A DNA stretch of 12,537 nucleotides from Dehalococcoidia bacterium (GTDB taxonomy: Bacteria; Chloroflexota; Dehalococcoidia; JACPQF01), in contig JAUSEJ010000772.1 of the NCBI GenBank assembly GCA_030650265.1, positions 1 through 12,537 on the forward strand, written 5' to 3'. Each line of letters opens with the position of its first letter. The stretch's first letter is position 1. The notes below the pieces were generated by a model. The model ran no database searches. It was not told the origin of the DNA and saw only the letters and a program-made list of their open reading frames with translations. The position numbers were made by a program, and so were the translations under genes. Shown in pieces: positions 1-7,837 of this stretch.

Positions 1-240
1 GAAAGGCGGAAACGCCAAGGCACAGACGACAGCGAGTCCCGAGGGGTTAGCCTGCCACTCTAGTGGCAGGGGGCCCGTCCAAGATGGTGCATCCAAGTCA
101 AGCCATGGATTGTACGTCCGGGGCAGGTGACGGATAGTAAGTCCGAGTCCAGCGACATCTTGTGCGTTTTGCCGCGGCGATGCTATTCGTGTCCCGCCGA
201 CTGAAGTCGGCGGCTAATTGGGTCGACAAAATAGAACTGG
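1..240. other. non-coding left-edge region with several hairpins
   Basis: No credible coding frame crosses this stretch: the plus-strand frames I read are closed early by stops. It contains a GNRA-type hairpin (GGCG-GAAA-CGCC, 5-16), a near-perfect 9-bp stem with a 2-nt loop (51-70, CCTGCCACT/AGTGGCAGG) and a REP-like hairpin (194-213), and it ends directly before a strong terminator. This would fit the 3' part of a structured RNA or a long 3' UTR entering from the left. I looked for signature sequences of RNase P RNA, tmRNA, SRP RNA, T-box and common riboswitches and did not recognise any. Confidence 0.45.
194..213. repeat. REP-like hairpin
   Basis: Perfect 8-bp stem CCGCCGAC / GTCGGCGG around a TGAA loop, followed by CTAATTGGG. 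The layout (G+C-rich stem, short loop, then a GCTA-type tail) resembles the two hairpins at 10331 and 12174, although the stem sequence differs. Such short palindromes are commonly dispersed in genomes carrying Y1/RAYT-type transposases. It may equally be just the last hairpin of an upstream transcript. Confidence 0.4.
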
Positions 241-241
241 T

Positions 242-289
242 AACGTCCGCCCTCGATCCTTCTGAGAAGGTCGGGAGCGGACGTTTTCT
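242..289 (+). terminator. intrinsic terminator upstream of larB
   Basis: The 9-nt arms AACGTCCGC (242-250) and GCGGACGTT (277-285) pair perfectly. They enclose a further stem, CCTTC/GAAGG, giving a long bipartite hairpin that runs into TTTT at 284-287. It ends whatever is transcribed from the left and insulates the lar promoter that follows 10 bases later. Confidence 0.75.
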
Positions 290-297
290 GTTCAAAG

Positions 298-327
298 TTG
301 CCTCCCCCTTCCGGCAGGTGCTATAAT
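298..327 (+). promoter_or_regulatory. sigma70-type promoter of the lar operon
   Basis: A -35 box TTGCCT (298-303), an 18-bp spacer and a perfect -10 box TATAAT (322-327). This predicts transcription from about 334 and a leader of about 50 nt before the ribosome site GGAGGAGG at 373-380. The position just after the terminator supports larB as first gene of its operon. Confidence 0.75.
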
Positions 328-385
328 CTCTCCGTACCCGCTTACCCGTATTCCGCGGGCTGGTAGGCTTCGGGAGGAGGACGCC

Positions 386-1153
386 ATCGAGGATCAACGT
401 CTGCGAGCTTTGTTGGAAGGTCTCAGCGCCGGCAGCGTCGGCGTCGAGGAGGCACTGGCGAGCCTCAGAAAATTGCCTTACGAAGATCTTGGCTTCGCCA
501 AGATAGATCATCATCGTACCCTGCGAAGAGGTTTTCCAGAGGTGATCTTCGGCCAGGGCAAGACCATAGGCCAGGTGGTGGCGATCGTCGAGCAGATGGT
601 GAAGCATTCAGACAAGGTGCTGGTGACCAGAGTTGGCAAGGATTGCTTCGACGCCGTAGTCGCACGCGTGCCGGATTCAAGGTACAATGAATTGGCTAGG
701 ACCATTACCGTCAATAGGACCGTCGATGAGAAACTGCAGCCGGGGATCGCCGTGGTTAGCGCCGGCACGGCCGATCTTCCGGTGGCCGAGGAGGCGGTGG
801 TGACCGCCGAGTTAATGGGCAACGCGGTGGAGCGGCTCTTCGACGTGGGTGTGGCCGGGATTCACCGTCTTCTCAATCATTTCGACCAATTGCAAGAGGC
901 GCGCGTGGTGGTGGCTGTGGCTGGCATGGAGGGAGCGCTGCCCAGCGTAATCGGGGGACTGGTCTCGGCGCCGGTTATTGCCGTACCAACCAGCGTAGGG
1001 TATGGGGCCAACTTTGGTGGGCTGGCGGCCCTGCTAGCCATGCTCAGCAGTTGCTCGGCCGGTGTGGCCGTGGTGAACATCGACAATGGCTTCGGCGCCG
1101 GATACCTTGCCGCGATGATAAACAGGGAAAGCCGTAGGGATAGAGAGGTCTAA
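386..1153 (+). CDS. larB: LarB, pyridinium-3,5-biscarboxylic acid mononucleotide synthase
   Basis: First enzyme of nickel-pincer nucleotide synthesis: it carboxylates the pyridinium ring of nicotinic acid adenine dinucleotide and releases AMP. The protein shows the family N-terminus (LPYEDLGFAKIDHHR, GFPEVIFGQGKT) and a PurE-like core (VVSAGTADLPVAEEA, PTSVGYGANFGG). Counting from 386, Glu182 (GMEGALP) and Cys223 (SSCSAG) lie 41 residues apart, as do the catalytic Glu180/Cys221 I recall for Lactobacillus plantarum LarB. No ATG, GTG or TTG suits the beginning: the first in-frame TTG (410) has no ribosome site and would remove the usual first eight residues. An ATC at 386 lies 5 nt after GGAGGAGG and gives IEDQRLRALLEG, which matches the usual family start in length, so ATC is the preferred start. 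The larE ATG follows the stop directly. Confidence 0.95.
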   Translation: MEDQRLRALLEGLSAGSVGVEEALASLRKLPYEDLGFAKIDHHRTLRRGFPEVIFGQGKTIGQVVAIVEQMVKHSDKVLVTRVGKDCFDAVVARVPDSRYNELARTITVNRTVDEKLQPGIAVVSAGTADLPVAEEAVVTAELMGNAVERLFDVGVAGIHRLLNHFDQLQEARVVVAVAGMEGALPSVIGGLVSAPVIAVPTSVGYGANFGGLAALLAMLSSCSAGVAVVNIDNGFGAGYLAAMINRESRRDREV

Positions 1154-1972
1154 ATGGAAGAGAAGCTGGCCAGTCTTAAAGGGATTTTGCGGGAGATGGG
1201 CTCGGTTGTGGTGGCTTACTCCGGGGGCGTGGACAGCAGTCTTCTCGCCGCCGTTGCCCACAAGGTCCTCGTTGATAAGGCCGTCGCTGTGGTGGCCGCG
1301 TCGCCGACCTACCCCCAGTCCGAGGTGGACGCCGCTCAAGACCTGTCGAGTCAGTTGGGCATTCGTTGCCTTGTGATCGAGACCCACGAGCTGGAGGATC
1401 CCGATTTCGCCGCCAATAGTCCCCATCGTTGCTACCACTGCAAATCAGAGCTGTTTGGTCGTCTGAGAGAGATTGCGGACAAAGAGGGGATGGCCTATGT
1501 CGTCGATGGGTCCAACTTCGACGATTTGGGCGATTTTCGGCCCGGACGGCAGGCGGCAAGCCAGCTTGGCGTGAGAAGTCCCCTGTGTGAGGCGGGGCTG
1601 ACCAAAGAGGAGATTCGCGCTCTTTCGCGCCAGATGGGGCTGCCAACCTGGGATAAACCATCCCTCGCCTGTCTATCCTCCCGGTTTCCCTACGGAACGC
1701 CGATTACGATCGACGTGCTAATTCGGATCGCCGCAGCGGAGGACTACCTTCGTAGCCTCGGCTTCGGGCAACTGCGAGTTCGTCACCACGACACTATTGC
1801 GCGCATTGAGGTGTCGCCAGAAAGCATACCGCAGTTTCTGGACCCGGCCAGGCGTGCTGGCATTGTGGAGAAGTTCAAGGCGATCGGCTATTCCTACGTT
1901 ACTCTCGATCTGGCGGGCTATCGTACTGGCAGCATGAACGAGGTCCTAACCGCCGGGCAGAAGTCTCAGTGA
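1154..1972 (+). CDS. larE: LarE, ATP-dependent sulfur transferase for NPN cofactor
   Basis: Second enzyme of nickel-pincer nucleotide synthesis. It adenylates the ring carboxylates of the LarB product and replaces oxygen with sulfur. The PP-loop SGGVDS is at residues 23-28. The motif [15 protein letters not shown] (about 168-181) carries Cys173, equivalent to the sacrificial Cys176 of L. plantarum LarE. The region GQLRVRHHD (205-213) holds the conserved basic pair. The protein also has Cys93 and Cys96 in RCYHCK, so a CxxC plus a distant Cys is present, the arrangement used by cluster-binding sulfur transferases such as TtuA. At 272 aa it is full length for the family. The ATG start abuts the larB stop (TAAATG) with AGAGAGG upstream, and the end overlaps the larC GTG, so translation is probably coupled. 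Confidence 0.96.
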   Translation: MEEKLASLKGILREMGSVVVAYSGGVDSSLLAAVAHKVLVDKAVAVVAASPTYPQSEVDAAQDLSSQLGIRCLVIETHELEDPDFAANSPHRCYHCKSELFGRLREIADKEGMAYVVDGSNFDDLGDFRPGRQAASQLGVRSPLCEAGLTKEEIRALSRQMGLPTWDKPSLACLSSRFPYGTPITIDVLIRIAAAEDYLRSLGFGQLRVRHHDTIARIEVSPESIPQFLDPARRAGIVEKFKAIGYSYVTLDLAGYRTGSMNEVLTAGQKSQ

Positions 1973-3189
1973 CCAGGCATGGTATGGTATCTGCTTATTT
2001 CGACTGTTTCGCCGGGGCAAGTGGCGACATGATTCTGGGGGCTCTGGTGGACGCCGGTCTGTCTCTCGATACCCTGACCGCCGAACTGGCAAAGCTGCGT
2101 CTAGCCGGCTATGAGTTGACCGCGACAAGGGACAAGCGAGGCGCCATAAGTGGCACCAGGGTTGTCGTGAAGCTGATCGGTGAGGGGTCGGCCTCCCCCC
2201 ATCGTCAGTTGCAGGATATTCTGACCATTATCGAGCAGAGCGACCTGTCGACATCAGTTAAGGAGCGCTCAGCCTCCATCTTTCGACGCCTGGCGGCGGC
2301 CGAGGCCAGGGTACACGGCGTTCCCGTCGAGGAGGTCCATTTCCACGAGGTGGGCGCGGTGGACGCTATTGTGGACATTGTTGGCAGCGTCGCTGGCCTC
2401 GCGGCGCTGGGGGTGACATCGGTGTACTGCTCCGCCCTCCCGAGTGGTGGAGGAATTCTCCAGTGGAAGGACAGCGCTCACGGCTCTTTGCCTGTACCGG
2501 CGCCGGCCACACTCGAGTTAATCGCTTCGGCAAAAGCCCCTCTGGCACCCAGTCCCAATGAGGAGGCGGCTCGCTATGAACTTGTGACGCCCACCGGCGC
2601 AGCCATCCTGACCACGCTAGCCACTTTTGTGCTGCCTAAGATGAAGGTGCAGGCCGTTGGCTATGGGATAGGAACAAGAGTCCTAACGACTTTGCCCAAC
2701 GCTCTTCGGGTCTGGCTGGGCGAGACAGAGGAGCATTCAGAACAGGGAGACCTCCTTCTCCTTGAGACCAACATAGATGATATGAATCCGGAGCTTCTCG
2801 GTTACACCCTCGATCGTCTTCTGTCGGCGGGCGCCAAAGATGTGTGGTTTACGGCGATCCAGATGAAGAAGAACAGGCCAGCCACCATGGTCAGCGTGTT
2901 GATCACGCGGGACCTCGAGCCGGCCATCGTGAAGATCCTTTTGCGTGAGACCACAACGCTGGGCGTTCGGGCCCAGGCCATTCAGCGCCACGAGGCGGAT
3001 CGTGAGGTGTTCCGGTTCGTTTCGAGTCTGGGCGAGGCAGCAGTCAAAGTGAAGCGGTCGGGACACGATCTTATCGGCCTTTCTCCCGAGTTCGAGATGT
3101 GCAAACTGCTCGCGGCCGCGCACAGTCTACCTTTGCAAGAGGTCTATCGGCGGGTAGAGGCAGAGGCGCGGGCAGCATTGAAGGTGTAG
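1969..3189 (+). CDS. larC: LarC, nickel insertion protein (NPN cyclometallase)
   Basis: Last enzyme of the pathway: LarC inserts nickel into the bis-thiocarboxylate nucleotide in a CTP-dependent cyclometallation. The N-terminal half (LarC1 part) has [12 protein letters not shown] (10-21), [14 protein letters not shown] (124-137) and the VTPTGAAIL region (206-214). The C-terminal half (LarC2 part) has [12 protein letters not shown] (268-279) and MKKNRPATM (299-307). Both halves form one uninterrupted 406-residue frame, whereas L. plantarum needs a programmed ribosomal frameshift to join them. The GTG at 1969 overlaps the larE stop by 4 nt. An ATG at 1984 would give [11 protein letters not shown], closer to typical family starts; neither has a strong ribosome site, so the start is undecided. 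Confidence 0.95.
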   Translation: MTRHGMVSAYFDCFAGASGDMILGALVDAGLSLDTLTAELAKLRLAGYELTATRDKRGAISGTRVVVKLIGEGSASPHRQLQDILTIIEQSDLSTSVKERSASIFRRLAAAEARVHGVPVEEVHFHEVGAVDAIVDIVGSVAGLAALGVTSVYCSALPSGGGILQWKDSAHGSLPVPAPATLELIASAKAPLAPSPNEEAARYELVTPTGAAILTTLATFVLPKMKVQAVGYGIGTRVLTTLPNALRVWLGETEEHSEQGDLLLLETNIDDMNPELLGYTLDRLLSAGAKDVWFTAIQMKKNRPATMVSVLITRDLEPAIVKILLRETTTLGVRAQAIQRHEADREVFRFVSSLGEAAVKVKRSGHDLIGLSPEFEMCKLLAAAHSLPLQEVYRRVEAEARAALKV

Positions 3190-3214
3190 GGGTTACGGGG
3201 AGCGTCCCGTTGCC

Positions 3215-3622
3215 ATGGCGCCAACAAAGCTAGAAGATAGCACCAGGAGTATATTTCACGTGCAAATAGTCAAGGCAGATAGAAGTTTGTGGCGGGGCAT
3301 TCCGGGGCGTTGGTCCGCCATCATCATGGCGGTTGTCGCCGGCGCCTTCGCCATCTCGACTGGGTTGATCGCGGGAGTTGTAGCCTACCTTCTCCTTGGT
3401 CTGGTTCGCTGGCAGTTCAAGTGGTTTCCCGAGCGCCCGGCCTGGGGTTTCCTGACGTTGGTTCTCGTTCCCGTAAGCCGGATCGCCTTTTGGCTCAGTC
3501 TGGCCTTTCTTCTGTTTGGCTTCTGGCGGCAAGGACTCTTTCCTGTTCTAGGGCTGCCGCTGTTCTTCGGCTGGCGGCTGGCCATCATGCTGATCGAGCG
3601 AAACAAGTTCTCCTTTCTTTGA
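3215..3622 (+). CDS. small integral membrane protein, unidentified
   Basis: 135 residues. A polar, basic N-terminus (1-33) is followed by strongly hydrophobic stretches at about 35-63, 77-103 and 108-127, so three or four membrane helices, and a short tail ending ERNKFSFL. I do not recognise a family. The size and helix content loosely recall AtpI-type proteins, but no ATP synthase genes are nearby. It starts 25 bp after larC on the same strand with no terminator between, so it is probably co-transcribed with the lar genes. A GGGGAG sits 12 nt before the ATG and lies partly within a short hairpin (ACGGG/CCCGT, 3195-3210). Downstream, 3623-3770 has only small stems (3663-3679, 3728-3740) without T-tracts, so no clear terminator. 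Confidence 0.65.
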   Translation: MAPTKLEDSTRSIFHVQIVKADRSLWRGIPGRWSAIIMAVVAGAFAISTGLIAGVVAYLLLGLVRWQFKWFPERPAWGFLTLVLVPVSRIAFWLSLAFLLFGFWRQGLFPVLGLPLFFGWRLAIMLIERNKFSFL

Positions 3623-3770
3623 TCATCTCTTTGACTGCATACGCAATCCAATTGTCGAGTCGGCGATTGAATATCGCCTGAACGCTGTTCGAGATTGCTT
3701 CGTACCCTGCGGTGCTCTGCCATTTGGCCCTGTTGCAGGGAAAACAAGCGGCTGCTAGCTTTCGGACTAG

Positions 3771-5303
3771 CTAGCTCCTCTTGCCCTTTCTCTCCTCCTC
3801 GACCTTGCTAAATCCGAATCTCACCTGCGTCCAGGCTTGATTCACTACCTCGAACTCGCTATCCATCGCCGGCTGTCCGCTGTAGCGGGCTTTGACGTAG
3901 GCCTCGGTGATAACCAGCAGATCCTCACGTTCACGAGGCAGGGCCGCCTCGACCACTCGCAAGTACTCGTACGGCGTCTGGTCCAGACCTTTGGCATAAC
4001 CGAGGCGGCTGGCATAGGAAAGCAGGTTGTGATAGATCTGTCGAATTGAGACAGAGATGTGGTACTGCGGGTCCGTTCGATAGTAGTATGGCATGATTGC
4101 GGCTGCTGTCTTCTTTCGCTGGATGGCAACACGACGCCAAAGCGAACGAAGCAAGGCCTTCAGGTCGGCCAGAAAAGTTTGCCACGACCACAAGGACTCT
4201 CGCGTCTCCTCCACGTCGTTCTTGTCTACTCGTTGAAGGCGGTTGATGGCCATGACGAACACGTAGACGACCAGAGCGATAATGGCGACCAAAAGGAGCC
4301 ACTCGGTGGCCTGGATTATCCACGGCGGAATAACCGCCTCTGCTGTCTTCTTCAGCGTTTCCGGGTCGTTGGTGACCTCGGCGGCGCCGGGATCAAGGGG
4401 CTGGGGGACTAAGTGGAAAAGATACTGGACAAACTTAATGAAGTAGATTATGTATTGGAGGAAATAGCCAAAGAGCAGGAAGAAGAGATAGACAGGAATC
4501 ATTGCCAGTTCGAAAAAGCGAAGCAGAAACTCTAGTAGCCTGGAGGCCAGGTCAAAAGAGAAGATACTGGTCACGAGAAAGCCTATCAGTACGATGGCCA
4601 CGATTGAGGCAACCGCCACCAGCAACCAGTCGCGGCTGAACCCAAGTCTCTTGCCCTGTCTCAGCCTGGCCTCCTCGCGCGCCGCCTCAAGCCTGGAGAG
4701 AGAAAGGGCCAGCAGGCTGAAAAAGAAGAAAGTCAGTACGGAAGGTATAGCCTGTTGCTGAATCAACCGGAGTTCCTCGCCCCTGATGGAGACCGCGGAG
4801 AAGATCAGGAGTACGGCGAGCATCACAATGCCGACCTGAAAGGCTTTCAAGATGTCGCTGAATTCGATGCTTCGACGACCGAGACTGATGCCGCGCCACC
4901 AGAGATAAGCGCCCAGGAGCAAGCCGGTAAGCTGAGGGGGAATGCCCTTGAAGATGGCGCCGAGCGACCAGCCCAAATCGGTCAGCCAGAGAGAATCGAA
5001 GGCGGGATAGTCGCCGTAGTACTCCCATTTTAGAAAGAGCAGTATGGCCACCACGCCCGCGCTGCCAATCGCCATTTGAGCTCTCCTGCCAGCCCACTTA
5101 TGCCTGAGGAGTGTTCTGGTGAGATGGGTAGACACGATCAGGACGGCGGCCATGGCCAGTGGCGACAGGACCGGACCCTGGTAAGTGAAAAACGGCCAAC
5201 TACTGACCCACAGCATCCACGAGCTTAACCAGCAGGTCATCATGATGGCGAAGGAGAGAGGTAGGACAGCTTCCTTAAGCCAATTGTAGTTCTTTGAGGC
5301 CAT
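3771..5303 (-). CDS. polytopic membrane protein with C-terminal DUF4129 domain
   Basis: Third gene of the MoxR/DUF58 operon. From ATG 5303 it is 510 aa. There are about nine hydrophobic segments (roughly 12-35, 47-62, 78-92, 122-138, 155-172, 186-203, 224-247, 266-297, 331-352), a soluble linker, and a DUF4129-like C-terminus at about 417-496 containing IRQIYHNLLSYASRLG, QTPYEYL and ITEAYVKARYSG. In many bacteria this position is taken by a TgpA-type protein (DUF3488, transglutaminase, DUF4129). Here no transglutaminase Cys-His-Asp core is visible between the membrane part and DUF4129. The start is decided by AGGAGGT, 7 nt before ATG 5303; a GTG at 5327 in frame lacks such a site. It overlaps the end of the DUF58 gene by 29 bp, implying coupled translation. 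Its biochemical role is not known. Confidence 0.85.
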   Translation of the reverse strand: MASKNYNWLKEAVLPLSFAIMMTCWLSSWMLWVSSWPFFTYQGPVLSPLAMAAVLIVSTHLTRTLLRHKWAGRRAQMAIGSAGVVAILLFLKWEYYGDYPAFDSLWLTDLGWSLGAIFKGIPPQLTGLLLGAYLWWRGISLGRRSIEFSDILKAFQVGIVMLAVLLIFSAVSIRGEELRLIQQQAIPSVLTFFFFSLLALSLSRLEAAREEARLRQGKRLGFSRDWLLVAVASIVAIVLIGFLVTSIFSFDLASRLLEFLLRFFELAMIPVYLFFLLFGYFLQYIIYFIKFVQYLFHLVPQPLDPGAAEVTNDPETLKKTAEAVIPPWIIQATEWLLLVAIIALVVYVFVMAINRLQRVDKNDVEETRESLWSWQTFLADLKALLRSLWRRVAIQRKKTAAAIMPYYYRTDPQYHISVSIRQIYHNLLSYASRLGYAKGLDQTPYEYLRVVEAALPREREDLLVITEAYVKARYSGQPAMDSEFEVVNQAWTQVRFGFSKVEEERKGKRS

Positions 5304-6495
5304 GCCACACCTCCTCTCCGCCGACACAGTAAACCTTTAGCCAATCCAGATTGCCCGCCGGGGCAACATCGGCGGTCAAGATGAGGGCTACCCGGTGCCC
5401 GGCCTTCTTGAGCCGCAACAACTCGGCCAGCATATCCTCTGTTGCCAGAGGCGTTACCACGGCGATAGTGGCGCCCCAAGGCAGGTTCTTGCTTTCCCTG
5501 TATAGTAAGGCTTCTATGGAACTACTGGCGATAGAAGTTACTTTGGCCAGAGCTTCCAATACCCGTGTTAGCTGCTCCGGATCCTGGCTGGGCATGATTC
5601 TTATGGGCTGGTCGGAATTGACTTGATTGCCGTTGACGATGAGACCGACCCTATACCCCTCTTCAATGCCGTAGTTCACCAGTGAAGCGGCAGTGGTTAT
5701 GGCGAGTTCGAGGAGAATAGGTTGGGTCCCCTGCCAGGCGAACCTGAAGGTGGTCAGATTGAGAAAGACAATGAGGTCGATCGTCGTGGTGGACTCATAT
5801 AACTTAACCTGAAGTTCCTGAGTGCGGGCGCTGGCTTTCCAGTGAATCTTGCGCAGGCTATCGCCATAGGCATATTGACGCACTCCCGCCAGCCGGGACG
5901 GGTCCTCGAAGATATGCTGGCGGGTCCTAAGTTCACCAAAAGGTTGTTTGGAGGGAATGTTTAGCTCGGAGATGGGCACTACCTTAGGATAGACCAGCAA
6001 GTAGTCAACGTGGGGAAGGACCTTATCTTTGAGGAAGAAGCCGAAAATGTCGCCGGATTGCAGGCGGACAGGTCCAAACTGATGGTAGCCACGGACGTTG
6101 CAGAGCAGGCGATAGCGACGGGTAACGCGCTCATACCAGCGAAGGGAAATAAGATGTTGGAGAAAGGCGCGATTGTCGAGGAAATGGGGGGAATAGACGT
6201 GGCCGACCAGGGTAACCGCTGCGGGGAAATCATCCTCAACGTCAAGCCAGGCAAGCGGCAGCAGCTTTCGATTGGAAATGCGAATTCGGAGGTCGACCTC
6301 TTCGCCGAAGAAGACCCGCTGTTCGCCGAATTCTCGCTCGTATTCAATACTGGTCAGACACAAACGCTGCCATAGCCGCGCCACTGCATAGGATAGGAGG
6401 ACAAGCAGCGCCACGGCCAATAGAGCAACCTGGCGGGTTAGAGTGCTGACGAGGAGTAGGACAAAGAAGATCGTCAGCAGGCTTCGACCAAACAT
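5275..6495 (-). CDS. DUF58 domain protein of the MoxR module
   Basis: 406 aa. Two adjacent N-terminal membrane helices (about 5-18 and 22-39) are followed by a beta-rich region beginning near residue 45. The DUF58 signature VRQYAYGDSLRKIHWK is at 205-220, and a von Willebrand A-like strand, TIDLIVFLNLT, is at about 238-248. The aspartate there fits the first position of a metal-site motif, but the full DxSxS is not evident. DUF58 proteins are the usual partners of MoxR ATPases, thought to act in assembly or activation of envelope or metal-dependent proteins; the substrate here is unknown. The ATG has GAGGT 7 nt upstream. It lies 9 bp after moxR and overlaps the DUF4129 gene. Confidence 0.92.
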   Translation of the reverse strand: MFGRSLLTIFFVLLLVSTLTRQVALLAVALLVLLSYAVARLWQRLCLTSIEYEREFGEQRVFFGEEVDLRIRISNRKLLPLAWLDVEDDFPAAVTLVGHVYSPHFLDNRAFLQHLISLRWYERVTRRYRLLCNVRGYHQFGPVRLQSGDIFGFFLKDKVLPHVDYLLVYPKVVPISELNIPSKQPFGELRTRQHIFEDPSRLAGVRQYAYGDSLRKIHWKASARTQELQVKLYESTTTIDLIVFLNLTTFRFAWQGTQPILLELAITTAASLVNYGIEEGYRVGLIVNGNQVNSDQPIRIMPSQDPEQLTRVLEALAKVTSIASSSIEALLYRESKNLPWGATIAVVTPLATEDMLAELLRLKKAGHRVALILTADVAPAGNLDWLKVYCVGGEEVWHGLKELQLA

Positions 6496-6504
6496 GTGTC
6501 TACC

Positions 6505-7479
6505 TCAGGCCGAAGTCCCGGTTGACGCTTCTTCTACGGGAACCTCCACTGATTGAATAATCTCCGCCATGATTTGGTCGATGCCGTGGCCCCTAAGGCG
6601 GGTATGAGAGCTAGCAATCAAACGATGGGTTAGGACAAAAGGCGCCAGATGTTTGACATCGTCGGGAATGACGTAGGCTCGGCATCGCACGGCGGATAGG
6701 GCCTGTGTGGCTCTGTACAGGGCCAGGGTTGCCCTCGGGCTGGCCCCCAGTTCAATAGACGGATGGCTCCGGGAGGCTCTCACGATGCGCACGATGTAGT
6801 CTTCGACCGACGGGTCGACGTATATGTGGCGGACCAGGCGCTGCAGGTCGAGGAGATCTTCGGCGGAGACGGCTGGCGCCAGTTCGTCCAGTGGATTGCT
6901 TTCTTTGAATCGGGAGAGAATAACATGCTCATCTGCTTCCGAGGGATAGCCGAGTCTGATTCGCAGGAGGAAGCGGTCTAACTGGGCCTCGGGCAGGGGA
7001 AACGTGCCCTCGAGTTCGATCGGGTTCTGTGTGGCCATGACAAGAAACGGTCGCGGCAGTGGTTTGGTCTCTCCCTCGACCGTTATCTGTCTTTCTTCCA
7101 TGCACTCCAGGAGGGCCGATTGGGTGCGGGGGGTAGCCCGATTGATCTCGTCGGCGAGGACAATCTGGCTCAGTACGGGACCCGGACGGTACTCGAATTC
7201 CCCGGATTTCTGGTTGTACATACTGATCCCCGTGATGTCCGAGGGTAGGAGGTCTGGCGTGAACTGGATGCGGCGGAAAGTGCAGCCGACAGAGCGGGCA
7301 ATGGACTTGGCCAGCATCGTCTTGCCGATGCCTGGCACATCCTCGATTAGAACATGCCCTTCGCAGAGCAGGGCGACGAGCGCCAACTCGACGGCATCGC
7401 TCTTGCCGACGATTACCTTCTCGATGCTGTCCCTGATCAGGGCAGCTACCTGGCTAATGCGTCCGGCGTCATCTGCCAT
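6505..7479 (-). CDS. MoxR-family AAA+ ATPase
   Basis: 324 aa, normal for the family. Walker A is EDVPGIGKT (46-54), Walker B IVLADEINRA (106-115), sensor 1 MATQNP (148-153), followed by the family segment PLPEAQLDRF (161-170). The MoxR-specific stretch RIQFTPDLLPSDITG is at 70-84. MoxR proteins are hexameric ATPase chaperones that work with DUF58/VWA partners on maturation of client proteins, and the next gene encodes such a partner. The ATG has AGGAG 6 nt upstream and a strong promoter with a leader of about 35 nt, so this is the first gene of the operon. Confidence 0.96.
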   Translation of the reverse strand: MADDAGRISQVAALIRDSIEKVIVGKSDAVELALVALLCEGHVLIEDVPGIGKTMLAKSIARSVGCTFRRIQFTPDLLPSDITGISMYNQKSGEFEYRPGPVLSQIVLADEINRATPRTQSALLECMEERQITVEGETKPLPRPFLVMATQNPIELEGTFPLPEAQLDRFLLRIRLGYPSEADEHVILSRFKESNPLDELAPAVSAEDLLDLQRLVRHIYVDPSVEDYIVRIVRASRSHPSIELGASPRATLALYRATQALSAVRCRAYVIPDDVKHLAPFVLTHRLIASSHTRLRGHGIDQIMAEIIQSVEVPVEEASTGTSA

Positions 7480-7521
7480 TGTGTACTCCTATTGATTTGT
7501 GACAGGCGCTGCGATGACGCG

Positions 7522-7550
7522 AGTATAGACCAAACGGCAAGGGGCGTCAA
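7522..7550 (-). promoter_or_regulatory. sigma70-type promoter of the moxR operon
   Basis: Read on the minus strand: -35 TTGACG (7550-7545), exactly 17 bp, then -10 TATACT (7527-7522), each one base from consensus. The predicted start near 7515 leaves about 35 nt before the moxR ATG, with the ribosome site AGGAG inside it. Confidence 0.75.
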
Positions 7551-7793
7551 AGAGACCCCGTCGTTAACTAACCCTCGGGCGTCATGACAACAGTACAACG
7601 GACAATTTGCTCGGTGCGTTCTCCGGCAATATGGCGGACGCAAACGTCAACGCTCCCTATCGTGCGCTTTCCCGATTCAGATGGAGTCTGCTTGCGGGCA
7701 TCACAATTGCCGGGCGCCATTTGTTCTTGTGGGTTTGCGCCTCTGAAAGACGTAATGCAGGGTAGCAGGTGAGTTGGAATAGAGGGGACGATA
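7551..7793. other. intergenic space between moxR promoter and rpsU terminator
   Basis: I see no gene here. A 62-codon plus-strand frame (7584-7772) is rich in Ser, Thr, Arg and Cys, resembles nothing I know and has no ribosome site, so I regard it as chance. No repeat or RNA was recognised. Confidence 0.5.
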
Positions 7794-7828
7794 GAAACAG
7801 CCCTTCTGTCAGATAGAAGGACTGTTTC
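7794..7828 (-). terminator. terminator hairpin after rpsU
   Basis: Arms GAAACAGCCCTTCT (7794-7807) and AGAAGGACTGTTTC (7815-7828) form a 14-bp stem with one non-Watson-Crick pair and a 7-nt loop, starting 10 bp beyond the rpsU stop. Read in the rpsU direction, the distal arm runs through TTTCTAT. The T-tract is short but the stem and position fit termination. Confidence 0.65.
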
Positions 7829-7837
7829 TACTGTTTC

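Noticed and set aside
98..607. 169-codon minus-strand open frame
   Set aside because: It overlaps the larB start, promoter and terminator on the other strand and has no family resemblance.
3289..3681. 130-codon frame shifted against the small membrane protein
   Set aside because: Ser/Arg-rich composition without domains; the other frame gives regular hydrophobic helices and follows larC.
3728..3740. CCCTG-TTG-CAGGG as a terminator between the convergent operons
   Set aside because: Only 5 bp and no T-tract in either direction.
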